A stretch of DNA of 64,000 nt from Shewanella mesophila (GTDB taxonomy: Bacteria; Pseudomonadota; Gammaproteobacteria; Enterobacterales; Shewanellaceae), in contig NZ_CP080421.1 of NCBI RefSeq assembly GCF_019457515.1, forward strand, positions 3,100,001 to 3,164,000, in the 5' to 3' direction. Positions 21,015 to 28,588 of the stretch are shown in pieces. The notes under the pieces were generated by a model. That model was given only the letters and a program-made list of their open reading frames with translations, did no database searches and was not told the DNA's origin. Position 1 is the stretch's first letter. Every line of letters begins with the position of its first letter. Both the position numbers and the translations under genes were made by a program.

Positions 21015-21039
21015 AAATTAATACATTTTTTGAGTATAT

Positions 21040-21111
21040 TCAGCCGGCCCCCACGATAGTAATCGTGGTGGTTGTAATAATGGTGGTCACTACAAGATTG
21101 AGGCTAAACAT
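21040..21111 (-). CDS. thrL: thr operon leader peptide
   Basis: 23-codon frame starting MFSLNLVVTTIITTTT and ending VGAG, with seven Thr and four Ile codons. E. coli ThrL has the same composition and the same GAG ending. It lies directly upstream of the attenuator, so charged Thr- and Ile-tRNA levels should set read-through into thrABC. No strong ribosome binding site is visible. A TTGACA hexamer lies upstream on the minus strand at 21178-21183. Confidence 0.93.
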   Translation of the reverse strand: MFSLNLVVTTIITTTTITIVGAG

Positions 21112-21702
21112 TAAAATTCGCTATTAACAATTCGTTTGCATTTAAGTGGTAACAGAATTGCCTTTTTTGTGTGCAACTGTCAACCCCCTTTTAGCAACTT
21201 TATTAAAAATAGTCCTCCCAGACCAAGAATACCGTCAATGATTCCATTGTGTATTTTGATAACCAATAAAATGGTCACTACAGACAAAAACACCTCAAAC
21301 ACACTTTACGTAAACGTCACACTAGATGAAATTAAATCTTTAAATAACAACAATTAAATTCAATAAAAAATCACTAATTGATAAAAACAACCATTTGTTA
21401 CGGCAAGTTAATCCAATCGACAATAACTTCAAATATTGCTCCGCAGTTGAAATGAGTTCTCTCAATAAGAGCCATTAATCTAGAAACGAAAACCAACTCA
21501 TTATCGAGACAGCATTTAAGATGCAATCTATTAGCTCATCAACTCGGTTAATTTTCTAGTTGAGTGTTTGATCACAAAATTCAGCAATTCCTAATGGAAC
21601 AGAGAACAAATTCTACTATTTTCCTCAAAGAAGCAGAGCTAGGTCATCGCCAAGGCGCCAAAAGCAAGATAAAATGCCGCCACATTCTGAATTGGAGGCG
21701 AT
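21112..21702. other. thrL/slyD divergent gap
   Basis: 590 bp of AT-rich sequence. Apart from the thrL promoter hexamer near its left end I see no gene, repeat or strong hairpin. A 73-codon open frame (21136-21357) lacks a ribosome binding site and domain and is not called. Confidence 0.5.
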
Positions 21703-22320
21703 ATGATAATCACCCAACACAAAGCTGTTAGCATCCATTACCGCTTAACAAACCAGCAAGGTGAGTTAGTTGAAAGTTCATTTGAAGGAGAGCCAATGCT
21801 TTACCTTCATGGTGCAGAAAACATGATCCCAGGTCTCGAAGCCGCATTAGAAGGTAAGACTGCTGGCGATAAGCTTGAGGTTACCGTTGAAGCAGAACAA
21901 GCTTATGGTCCTTACCATGATGGCTTACGCCAAGATGTTCCACTTTCAGCCTTTGGTGATATCGAAGATATCGTTCCTGGTATGCGTTTTATTGCAGAGA
22001 CAGAAATGGGCCAACGTCCAGTTCAAGTGACTGAAGTAAAAGATGAAGTCGTTGTCGTAGACGGTAACCATCCTTTAGCAGGCCAAACACTGAACTTTAG
22101 CGTTGAAGTACTTTCGGTTCGTGAGGCGACTGAAGAAGAGCTCGATCACGGCCATATTCACGCTAGCGGTGGTTGTGGAAGCCATGAGCATAGCCATGAA
22201 GGTGGATGCTGCGGTGGTGGAGACGATCATAGCCACGAAGGCGGATGTTGCAGTGACGACAATGCCAAAGAAGCTAAAGAAGGTTGTGATGGTAACGGCG
22301 GATGCGGCTGTCGTCACTAA
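21703..22320 (+). CDS. slyD: FKBP-type prolyl isomerase SlyD
   Basis: 205-residue peptidyl-prolyl isomerase and metallochaperone. The split FKBP domain (about 1-70 and 120-145; YGPYHDGLRQDVP) carries the insert-in-flap chaperone domain (about 75-120). The tail from residue 147 is extremely rich in His, Cys and Gly (GGCCGGGDDHSHEGGCC), a nickel/zinc binding region like that of E. coli SlyD, which feeds nickel to hydrogenase maturation. The tail repeats the unit HSHEGGCC twice. RBS TTGGAGG. A terminator 250 bases downstream may end its message. Confidence 0.96.
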   Translation: MIITQHKAVSIHYRLTNQQGELVESSFEGEPMLYLHGAENMIPGLEAALEGKTAGDKLEVTVEAEQAYGPYHDGLRQDVPLSAFGDIEDIVPGMRFIAETEMGQRPVQVTEVKDEVVVVDGNHPLAGQTLNFSVEVLSVREATEEELDHGHIHASGGCGSHEHSHEGGCCGGGDDHSHEGGCCSDDNAKEAKEGCDGNGGCGCRH

Positions 22321-22327
22321 TCTTAAT

Positions 22328-22526
22328 AACCTGAACTCGGGTTAAGAGATGGCATAGCGCGAGATGAATTAGCCGTTTTCCGCTTACTTCATCTTAAACT
22401 TGCCATTTGTGTTGCGAACAAGGCGTATTTACGCCTCAATAGCCCACCCATTGCAGGTGAAGCCAACGCAGTTAGCGGAATAAAGGGCTGTTTGAGATAC
22501 CTTTATTATCACGACTTCAGGTTTAA
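22328..22526. repeat. Intergenic inverted-repeat element
   Basis: Between slyD and its terminator: the left end AACCTGAACTCGGGTTAA and right end CGACTTCAGGTTTAA (22512-22526) are inverted relative to each other over about 12 bases with one mismatch. The left-end sequence recurs inverted near trpR (23507-23523). Looks like a small non-autonomous repeat; no coding capacity. Confidence 0.5.
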
Positions 22527-22573
22527 TAGGTTAAAAGCGTATTAACGCTGTACTACTCAGCTAGTAATATTCT

Positions 22574-22613
22574 AAGCTGGCATCCTTTTATCTAGGCATT
22601 GCCAGCTTTTTTA
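22574..22613 (+). terminator. Terminator downstream of slyD
   Basis: Stem AAGCTGGCA / TGCCAGCTT with 17-base loop and T-run TTTTTTATTTT. Confidence 0.8.
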
Positions 22614-22668
22614 TTTTAGACTTATTGTAGTGACGGCAGGAAGCTGATAGAGATAAAGGAAAACTGCA

Positions 22669-23049
22669 ATGATCACACGCTCGATCTACGAAGTCTTACC
22701 AACGAGCTACCTAATACTTGGTAGTTCGACCATAGCGTTAAATCAAGAAACTATCGCCGTTTCCTTGGCTTTAGTTGTGTTTATTCTTGGTGCCAAAATT
22801 TACAATATGCGTTCCCAAAATCGACGTACCGATCCATCCAGAAAACGTAAGCATGGTATGCTACCTATAGCTATTTATGATTTTGTACCATTTATCTACA
22901 TACTGAGTTCAATGTTATTTTTTCGTTTTGCCAACTCAGCCTTGGTCTCATCAGTTGGGATAGCGCTACTTTGCTATGCCCTGTACATATTGATGCAACG
23001 AGCTAATTATCGTAAACACCTACAACCTCTGAACCATAAGCTCTTTTAA
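22669..23049 (+). CDS. Small integral membrane protein, unknown
   Basis: 126 residues with three likely membrane segments: about 22-45 (ETIAVSLALVVFILGAKIY), 65-85 (MLPIAIYDFVPFIYILSSML) and 93-112. A basic loop RSQNRRTDPSRKRKHG lies between the first two and should face the cytoplasm. I do not recognise the family. AAAGGA eight bases before the ATG and a clean isolated frame support a real gene. Converges with trpR. Confidence 0.65.
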   Translation: MITRSIYEVLPTSYLILGSSTIALNQETIAVSLALVVFILGAKIYNMRSQNRRTDPSRKRKHGMLPIAIYDFVPFIYILSSMLFFRFANSALVSSVGIALLCYALYILMQRANYRKHLQPLNHKLF

Positions 23050-23122
23050 GATCAAATTCGGCAAGCATTCAGCCACCTCACACATCGATGGTAGAAAACG
23101 CCATGTCGATAATTAAGGTCGA

Positions 23123-23398
23123 TTATAAAATTAGCGCCTTAATCGTCTCACGTTGCTCATCATTCATATGCTTAAGGTAATTAGAACACCGCGTGATCGT
23201 CGCAATACTAATCTCAAATTCTGATGCAATCTGTCTTTGGCTCATCTCACCTTGGAGTAGCACCTGAAAAATCTTTAAACGTCCAGCGATCGCACTTCTC
23301 TCCTCTTCAGTTAACAGCAGCTCAAATAGATCTATTAGTGCACTATGATCTTGATGAGCAATCACCTTTTCTAAAACTAAATCCCAATTTGCTCGCAC
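23123..23398 (-). CDS. trpR: Trp operon repressor TrpR
   Basis: 91-residue all-helical repressor that binds L-tryptophan and shuts off trp-type promoters. LLLTEEERSAIAGRLKIFQVLLQGEMSQRQIASEFEISIATITRCSNYLK is split here into the core helix and the helix-turn-helix (about residues 55-75). The start is GTG: a stop lies directly upstream in frame and GAGG precedes it. Shorter than E. coli TrpR (108) at the N-terminus. Single gene. Confidence 0.92.
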   Translation of the reverse strand: MRANWDLVLEKVIAHQDHSALIDLFELLLTEEERSAIAGRLKIFQVLLQGEMSQRQIASEFEISIATITRCSNYLKHMNDEQRETIKALIL

Positions 23399-23461
23399 TT
23401 AAGCCTCGCTGTACTTGTTAGCCATTACGCAAGTGTAGCAACAAATTACCTTAAAACGCCA

Positions 23462-23527
23462 TATTAACCTGAGCTCTGAGTAACTCCTCTAACGCTATTC
23501 CATCTATTAACCCGAGTTCAGGTAATA
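23462..23527. repeat. Short inverted repeat upstream of trpR
   Basis: TATTAACCTGAGCTC and GAGTTCAGGTAATA face each other across about 37 bases. The right arm shares ACCTGAACTCGGGTTAA (as its complement) with the element beside slyD. Lies in the 305-bp gap between trpR and the cytochrome c' gene; nothing else is seen in that gap. Confidence 0.5.
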
Positions 23528-23704
23528 TTAAAATAAGGGCAAAACCGCAGTGGCAACTCCTTGTTTTATAAAACGGTGACAAAACACATTTAGCTACAAA
23601 CTTTAAAATTACATTTCTAAAAAATCATTAGTATCTGATAGTTAATTACCATTACAATGCATGAACTCGATCACATAATCTAGGAATTCGTGAGGATAAG
23701 CCAA

Positions 23705-24166
23705 ATGAAAAAACAGCTAAAATTAAGCCTACTCGCACTAGTAGGAAGCGCACTACTTGCATCAGCAGTACAAGCAAATAACTTCGAAGAAACCGATGAT
23801 GCGATTCATTATCGTCAATCTGCATTTGGCTTAATCGCACACAATTTCGGCGATATGGGAGCAATGCTACAAGGTAAGAAGCCATTTGACGCTGAAGTGT
23901 TCGCTATGCGCGCTCAAAACGTTGCGGCTTTGAGTCAACTTCCTGCCGAAGGATTTGTTGCGGGCTCAGATAAAGGTAAAACAGATGCTCTAGCCAAAAT
24001 CTGGAGCGAGAAAGCTGATTTCGATGGCAAAATGAGTCAGTTTCAAGAAAATGCAGCAAAGCTAGCTGTAGCTGCGCAATCAGATGACCAAAATGCCATA
24101 AAAGCAGCGTTTATGAACACAGGTAAAAGCTGTAAAGGCTGCCACGATGTTTATAAGAAAGATTAA
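23705..24166 (+). CDS. Cytochrome c'
   Basis: 153-residue periplasmic haem protein: signal peptide to about residue 25 (ALLASAVQAN), then a four-helix bundle with the haem motif CKGCH eight residues from the C-terminus, as in cytochrome c'. Such proteins bind NO and protect against nitrosative stress or carry electrons. A GTG in frame at 23690 would add five residues; AGGATAAG just before ATG 23705 and the typical MKKQLKLSLLAL signal favour the latter. Converges on the cytochrome b561 gene, a possible membrane electron partner. Confidence 0.92.
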   Translation: MKKQLKLSLLALVGSALLASAVQANNFEETDDAIHYRQSAFGLIAHNFGDMGAMLQGKKPFDAEVFAMRAQNVAALSQLPAEGFVAGSDKGKTDALAKIWSEKADFDGKMSQFQENAAKLAVAAQSDDQNAIKAAFMNTGKSCKGCHDVYKKD

Positions 24167-24174
24167 ATAAAATA

Positions 24175-24200
24175 GGATTAGCGGCTTAAGTCGCTAATCC
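24175..24200. terminator. Terminator between cytochrome c' and b561 genes
   Basis: Stem GGATTAGCG / CGCTAATCC; T-rich sequence follows on the plus strand. Confidence 0.75.
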
Positions 24201-24209
24201 TTCATTAAT

Positions 24210-24893
24210 TTAAAGCATTGCCGTTAAGGGTAAAATAAGATAATTAACAGCAAGTCCAGCCAAAAAGCACACTAAAACCAAGGCTATCAAATTTGACTTA
24301 AATCTCAGCTCAGTAGCAATATCCAGAGTGACATGCTTATAGCCCGTGATCATTGCACCAACTAATTTGTCACCTTTTATACCGTGCACTATTACCGCCA
24401 ATATATGCATCCCAGCCAATACTAACAACAGATTAAAATTCATTTTATGCAACCAAGTTAATAAGCTACTCACATCACTGCTAACTAAACTGTAAAGCGG
24501 CCCTTCGGTAAAAACCTCATCAGTTGCAAATAGTCCACTGGTCAGTTGCACCAATAAGACCAAAATCATAGTGACGACCATGTATCCACCCAATGGATTA
24601 TGACCCACACTCGTCCGATTGGGTTGCTTGACGTAATGCAAAACGTGCTGTGGTGACTTTACAAAGTGGCTAAATCGTGAGGTGTCACTACCGATAAAGC
24701 CCCACACTAGACGAAATAAAATCAGCACCATCAGGCTGTAAGCAAAAACTTGATGCCACTGCATCTCCCCCACCTCAGCACTCCACCATAAAGCACCTAG
24801 TAGCGCCACCATGCTCCAATGGAACACTCGAGTGGGAAGATCCCACACTTTCAACTTTATCTTGTTATTAACACTTGGATCTTGGATAGACAC
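24210..24893 (-). CDS. Cytochrome b561 family protein
   Basis: 227-residue di-haem membrane protein with four to five helices. Histidines in RVFHWSMVALL (helix 1), QWHQVFAYSLMVLILFRLVWGFIG (helix 2) and LVLAGMHILAVIVHGIK (late helix) are the expected haem ligands; GSDTSRFSHF and HNPLGG are typical of the prokaryotic b561 group often paired with periplasmic c-type cytochromes. Probably passes quinol electrons to a partner such as the adjacent cytochrome c' (inference from position). Confidence 0.88.
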   Translation of the reverse strand: MSIQDPSVNNKIKLKVWDLPTRVFHWSMVALLGALWWSAEVGEMQWHQVFAYSLMVLILFRLVWGFIGSDTSRFSHFVKSPQHVLHYVKQPNRTSVGHNPLGGYMVVTMILVLLVQLTSGLFATDEVFTEGPLYSLVSSDVSSLLTWLHKMNFNLLLVLAGMHILAVIVHGIKGDKLVGAMITGYKHVTLDIATELRFKSNLIALVLVCFLAGLAVNYLILPLTAML

Positions 24894-25093
24894 CTAGTTC
24901 TCTCATACAACGGAAAAGATGTTATTGATGATATTTGAAGCAAAGCAGGGAGGCAAATAGATTTACACGCTAGCGGTTATCCACTCAAATATGAGCTTTA
25001 ACGAGTGCAATTACAAGCCTGTTTTGGTGTTTATTTACTAAATTTGTCTAACGGCTCAAATAAAGAACGAACAGATAATTAAGCGTTACCAAA

Positions 25094-25109
25094 TATGATC
25101 TAGATCACA
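25094..25109. promoter_or_regulatory. Candidate CRP site upstream of raiA
   Basis: TATGATCTAGATCACA matches TGTGA-N6-TCACA at 9 of 10 positions, 58 bases before the raiA start, a position fit for activation. A raiA link to catabolite or starvation control is plausible. Confidence 0.6.
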
Positions 25110-25166
25110 TTTTAACTGCCCCAGATTGGTAATCTGAACTCAAGGAAGCAACGAAAGGTTCGACAT

Positions 25167-25541
25167 ATGATAAAGATTACAAGTAAAGATTTCGAAGTCA
25201 CAGCTCCTATCCGTCAGCGCATTGAAAGTCGTTTGGAGAAACTAAGTAGACACGATATTCAGTTGATAAACCCACATGTAATCATAACTCAAGAGAAGCA
25301 AGGTTTTAAAATAGAGGCTTCAGTTGGTATTCCAAGTAACACACTATTTGCCCAGGCAACAGACAACGACCTATATGCAGCCATTAACGCAATGGGCCAG
25401 AAGTTAGAGAAGCAGCTTAATCGTGTTAATCACAAACCTGAAGGAACTCGTAGAGCGGTTCCAACAATCGAAAATGAAGCGATAAGTGAAGATTTTGACA
25501 ACGAATATGATGAGTCTTTAGAGAAGGAGTATATAGCTTAG
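25167..25541 (+). CDS. raiA: Ribosome hibernation factor RaiA (HPF family)
   Basis: 124 residues beginning MIKITSKDFEVTAPIRQRIESRLEKL; INPHVIIT and YAAINAMGQKLEKQLNR are the conserved core. It binds the 30S decoding region of idle 70S ribosomes in cold shock or stationary phase. The tail (about 95-124) is acidic, as in E. coli YfiA/RaiA. As in E. coli it precedes pheL-pheA, but here an 800-bp structured gap separates them. Confidence 0.94.
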   Translation: MIKITSKDFEVTAPIRQRIESRLEKLSRHDIQLINPHVIITQEKQGFKIEASVGIPSNTLFAQATDNDLYAAINAMGQKLEKQLNRVNHKPEGTRRAVPTIENEAISEDFDNEYDESLEKEYIA

Positions 25542-25550
25542 CAATAGTAC

Positions 25551-26266
25551 AAAGGATACTGTAGCTGAAAGTAGCCACCTTGAAGTCATAAAGGAATACA
25601 GCTAACTCATTAGCAACTTGGCCTTCAGTATCCGAAATAGTAGTTCAGTATTTAATAACTATGATGTTCTATGTACAGCAAACTAAAAGAGGGGCAAGGC
25701 GAGAGTATCAGCCTTAACAGGTTATCCACTAACCGAAGGAAATTAGCTAATGAGCTAGCGATGTCGCCACCCCTTGTTATACTGATAGTAAGCAGCACGA
25801 TTAATATGAGCCAAACAATGCAAAGGAGAACGCCGACACTTGAATTCGATTTTGCGATACATACAAAAACGACGACTAAAACAGCCTAAAGGTTGCGTGA
25901 TGAACCAAGAGGATATTAGCTAACAAGCTTACCCAATATAGTCGTCTCTTTATTGATAGTGGAACCTATTTTGCTAATTAGAAGTAAATATAAATGGTTC
26001 TTAAATACGATGAGGAGAAAATAAAGTTTGAGTAATAGGCAATTGAGTTTTTGAAGGCGACCAATTAAAGCCAAGCAAGATGAATAACATACTTGCAAAG
26101 GAACATAGCTAATGTCATAGCATCGTCGCCTGTTTGGTAACAGGATCCTGAAATGCTAACAGTACAGATACATTGATTCAGGTCCTTAGTATTTTTCGGG
26201 AGGGTATCTCAGATTTGAAAGCGTTATCCTTGCTCCAACTAAGCGCATCATCTAGATGCGCTTTTT
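25551..26266 (+). ncRNA. Candidate multi-module structured RNA (unknown class)
   Basis: No convincing protein frame exists here. Four modules can each be drawn as a three-way junction: module 1 25554-25633, 2 25690-25774, 3 25871-25946, 4 26056-26130. Outer helices differ in sequence but all pair: GGATACTG/CAGTATCC, GGCGA/TCGCC plus AGGGG/CCCCT, GACGACTA/TAGTCGTC, GGCGAC/GTCGCC. Inside each: AGCC, a hairpin (GGTT/AACC, GGTT/AACC, GCAAG/CTTGC in modules 2-4), ARGGA, then an AGCTAA..TAGC hairpin. The stretch ends in an intrinsic terminator on this strand. Start of the transcript unknown; it may be read from raiA or its own promoter. Not matched to any RNA family I know. Confidence 0.65.
26241..26266 (+). 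terminator. Terminator of the structured RNA
   Basis: Stem AAGCGCATC / GATGCGCTT, five-base loop, T-run. The minus strand has no T-run, fixing the direction. Confidence 0.88.
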
Positions 26267-26313
26267 CATGTTTTTTAATAAGCAGATAAATTCTCATATT
26301 GAATAACTTTTCA

Positions 26314-26342
26314 TTGACACTCACTAGCCTACGATCTAATTT
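26314..26342 (+). promoter_or_regulatory. Candidate pheL-pheA promoter
   Basis: TTGACA (26314-26319), 17-base spacer, TAATTT (26337-26342). It would start transcription almost on the pheL ATG, so either the leader RNA is nearly leaderless or a different start is used. Confidence 0.4.
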
Positions 26343-26349
26343 GAATGCT

Positions 26350-26403
26350 ATGAAAAATTCAAGCAACGCAGTTTTTACTTTCTTTTTTATTCCACCCTTC
26401 TAG
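26350..26403 (+). CDS. pheL: pheA leader peptide
   Basis: 17-residue peptide MKNSSNAVFTFFFIPPF with five phenylalanines in its second half, equivalent to E. coli PheL. Sits between raiA and pheA as in E. coli and directly ahead of an attenuator. No ribosome binding site is seen before the ATG. Confidence 0.88.
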   Translation: MKNSSNAVFTFFFIPPF

Positions 26404-26469
26404 GGAGGCGGAATTTCGGTGTAAAAACGAAAGTGAAAATTCCAAAGCCTCCCATAAGGGAGGCTTTTT
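26403..26469 (+). terminator. phe attenuator: terminator and antiterminator
   Basis: Terminator stem AAAGCCTCCC / GGGAGGCTTT (26444-26467) with T-run. The alternative antiterminator pairs GGGAGGC (26403-26409) and GGAATTT (26410-26416) with AAATTCC (26437-26443) and GCCTCCC (26447-26453), consuming the terminator's 5' arm. The antiterminator begins on the pheL stop codon, the geometry needed for ribosome stalling at Phe codons to decide the outcome. Confidence 0.88.
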
Positions 26470-26511
26470 ATTTTATAGAATCAAAAATATAGTTCAATTA
26501 TAGAGGAACGC

Positions 26512-28488
26512 ATGACCAAACCACATCCCCTAAATCAAACACGGGAGCAGATCACCGCACTCGACAATGAACTATTGGCACTACTCGCTAAACGTCGTGA
26601 CTTGAGCCTAGATGTTGCTCGAAGCAAAGAGGTGGACATTCGCCCAATTCGCGATACTCAACGAGAAAAAGAGCTATTAGCAAGATTGGTAAAGCAAGGA
26701 CGTGAACAAGGGTTAGATGCGCATTATGTCCTGTCACTCTATCAGAGTATTATCGAAGATTCGGTACTAAACCAACAGGCCTATCTGCAAGGCAGAGCTA
26801 ATCCCGACTTACAAAAACAGCAATATAACATTGCCTATCTCGGCGCCCGAGGATCCTATTCCTATCTAGCCGCGACACGTTATTGTGAGCGACGCCAAGT
26901 TGATATGCAGGATTTAGGTTGTAAAAGCTTCGATGAGATAGTCCAAGCCGTTGAGTCTGGGCACGCAGATTATGGTTTTCTACCTATCGAAAACACCTCA
27001 TCAGGATCGATAAATGAAGTTTATGATGTTCTCCAACACACGAGTCTAGCTATTGTCGGAGAAACAACCATTGAAGTCGGGCACTGCTTACTTGGACATG
27101 CTGGAGCTCAACTCAAGCAAATAAAAACAGTTTACGCTCATCCTCAACCCATTAGTCAATGCAGTCGATTCTTAAGCCAACACCCTGACTTAAAATTAGA
27201 ATATTGCTCTAGCAGTGCTGAAGCGATGGAAAGAGTACTAGAGAGTAATGATCCAACATTCGCTGCTATTGGTAGTGCAGAAGGCGGCGCGCTATACCAA
27301 CTCGAAGCGATAGAGAAAGAACTGGCAAACCAAAAAGTTAATCAGAGCCGTTTTATCGTTGTCGCTCGTAAGGCGATTGCGGTGCCTGAGCAGCTGCCAG
27401 CCAAATCAACCTTAATCATGGCAACGGGCCAAAAACCCGGCGCATTAGTTGAAGCATTATTAGTCCTTAAAGCTCATAACCTTAACATGAGTAAACTAGA
27501 ATCTAGACCAATCCCGGGGACGCCATGGGAAGAGATGTTCTACCTAGATCTCGATGCCAACCTTTCCAGCGAAGCGATGCAAAAAGCGTTAAAAGAGTTA
27601 GAGCGCATTACGCGTTTTATCAAAGTGCTTGGATGCTATCCCTGTGAAACCGTTAACCCTACACAGCTAAGCAATAGTCAGCTGATGATTGAACCAAGTA
27701 CCAGCAGAGCCCCAGAGCTGAACGCAGAACAAGATAGCCACGCTTATCCTCGTGCTAGCTTGAGTCAAAAAAATCAGTTAACCCAAGTAAAACATGGACG
27801 ACTAAGCGTCGGTGATGACCAATTTGGCGCCTTGGCTCAAATTGAATTGAATACAGATCTCCAAACCTATGGTCAAACAGCAAAACAGATCAAAGAAGCA
27901 GGTTTTCAAGCCGTTGTAGTGACAGGTTTGAACAATGTTCAGCATCCGAATCAATTACTCGATGAGATGAAGCGAGCACTGCACCAGTTCGACTTAAGTT
28001 GCGTGGTTGCGGTTGAGTATGAAACAGAGTTAAAACTGGCAACTGATCATGGTGACTTACTGCTGATCTGCGGTAAACAGATGCACAATAGACCTCTGTT
28101 GAAAAAAGTGGGTTCGCTTCATATTCCCGTCATACTAGAGCGCAACACCATGGCCAGCATCGATGAACTTCTCGATGCTGCCGAACTCATCCTCTCCAAA
28201 GGGAATCAACAAGTGATCCTTTGTGAAGCTGGAGTAAGAACTTTTAACGAAACATTAAAACCCACACTGGACTTAGCTGGATTAGTTAATATCAAATCAC
28301 TCAGCCATCTACCGATTATCGTCAATACCAGTTACGCCTGTGATGTTGCCGATGCCCCCATTCAAGCCGCAGCAGCAAAACAGCTTAATGCAGATGGGTT
28401 GATTATCTCTTTAATGGACGACTCCACTCTCTTAGAAGAGCAACTATTAACAGCGAGTCGATGTTTAGGCGAAATATATAGAGATTAG
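26512..28488 (+). CDS. pheA: Chorismate mutase / prephenate dehydratase with DAHP-synthase-like C-terminal domain
   Basis: 658 residues against about 386 in E. coli. Chorismate mutase at 1-95 (REQITALDNELLALLAKRRDL); prephenate dehydratase 105-285 (AYLGARGSYSYLAA; catalytic TRF is SRF at 279-281); ACT domain about 295-380 with Phe-binding KPGALVEALL and SKLESRPIPG. After a linker, residues about 424-658 resemble type I-beta DAHP synthase (VILERNTMASIDELLDAAE, VILCEAGVRTFN, TLDLAGL, LSHLPIIV). Its metal His and Glu are replaced (Tyr608 in NTSYACD, Ser633), and the GPC cysteine and phosphate-binding RGG are missing, so this part is likely a pseudoenzyme. Controlled by the phe attenuator. Confidence 0.93.
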   Translation: MTKPHPLNQTREQITALDNELLALLAKRRDLSLDVARSKEVDIRPIRDTQREKELLARLVKQGREQGLDAHYVLSLYQSIIEDSVLNQQAYLQGRANPDLQKQQYNIAYLGARGSYSYLAATRYCERRQVDMQDLGCKSFDEIVQAVESGHADYGFLPIENTSSGSINEVYDVLQHTSLAIVGETTIEVGHCLLGHAGAQLKQIKTVYAHPQPISQCSRFLSQHPDLKLEYCSSSAEAMERVLESNDPTFAAIGSAEGGALYQLEAIEKELANQKVNQSRFIVVARKAIAVPEQLPAKSTLIMATGQKPGALVEALLVLKAHNLNMSKLESRPIPGTPWEEMFYLDLDANLSSEAMQKALKELERITRFIKVLGCYPCETVNPTQLSNSQLMIEPSTSRAPELNAEQDSHAYPRASLSQKNQLTQVKHGRLSVGDDQFGALAQIELNTDLQTYGQTAKQIKEAGFQAVVVTGLNNVQHPNQLLDEMKRALHQFDLSCVVAVEYETELKLATDHGDLLLICGKQMHNRPLLKKVGSLHIPVILERNTMASIDELLDAAELILSKGNQQVILCEAGVRTFNETLKPTLDLAGLVNIKSLSHLPIIVNTSYACDVADAPIQAAAAKQLNADGLIISLMDDSTLLEEQLLTASRCLGEIYRD

Positions 28489-28513
28489 CAGCAATTGCGC
28501 ACTGCAAGATAAC

Positions 28514-28541
28514 CAAAAAAGAGGACTAATGTCCTCTTTTT
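28514..28541 (+). terminator. pheA terminator
   Basis: Stem AAAGAGGAC / GTCCTCTTT, four-base loop, T-run. Confidence 0.9.
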
Positions 28542-28588
28542 GTCTTGGTGTAATGCACGAATAAAAACTTATACAAACGACACTCAGA

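Noticed and set aside
21136..21357. 73-codon open frame between thrL and slyD
   Set aside because: No ribosome binding site or recognisable sequence; AT-rich gap produces frames by chance.
22075..22345. Overlapping frames in the slyD tail
   Set aside because: Caused by the repetitive His/Cys/Gly codons of SlyD; no independent start signals.
25551..26266. CsrB/CsrC-type sponge RNA
   Set aside because: GGA motifs occur once or twice per ~185 nt, mostly in junctions, not as dense hairpin-loop repeats. Kept only as a possible side function.
25671..26366. Short open frames inside the raiA-pheL gap
   Set aside because: They cut across the paired arms, lack ribosome binding sites and lie on both strands; RNA structure explains the region better.
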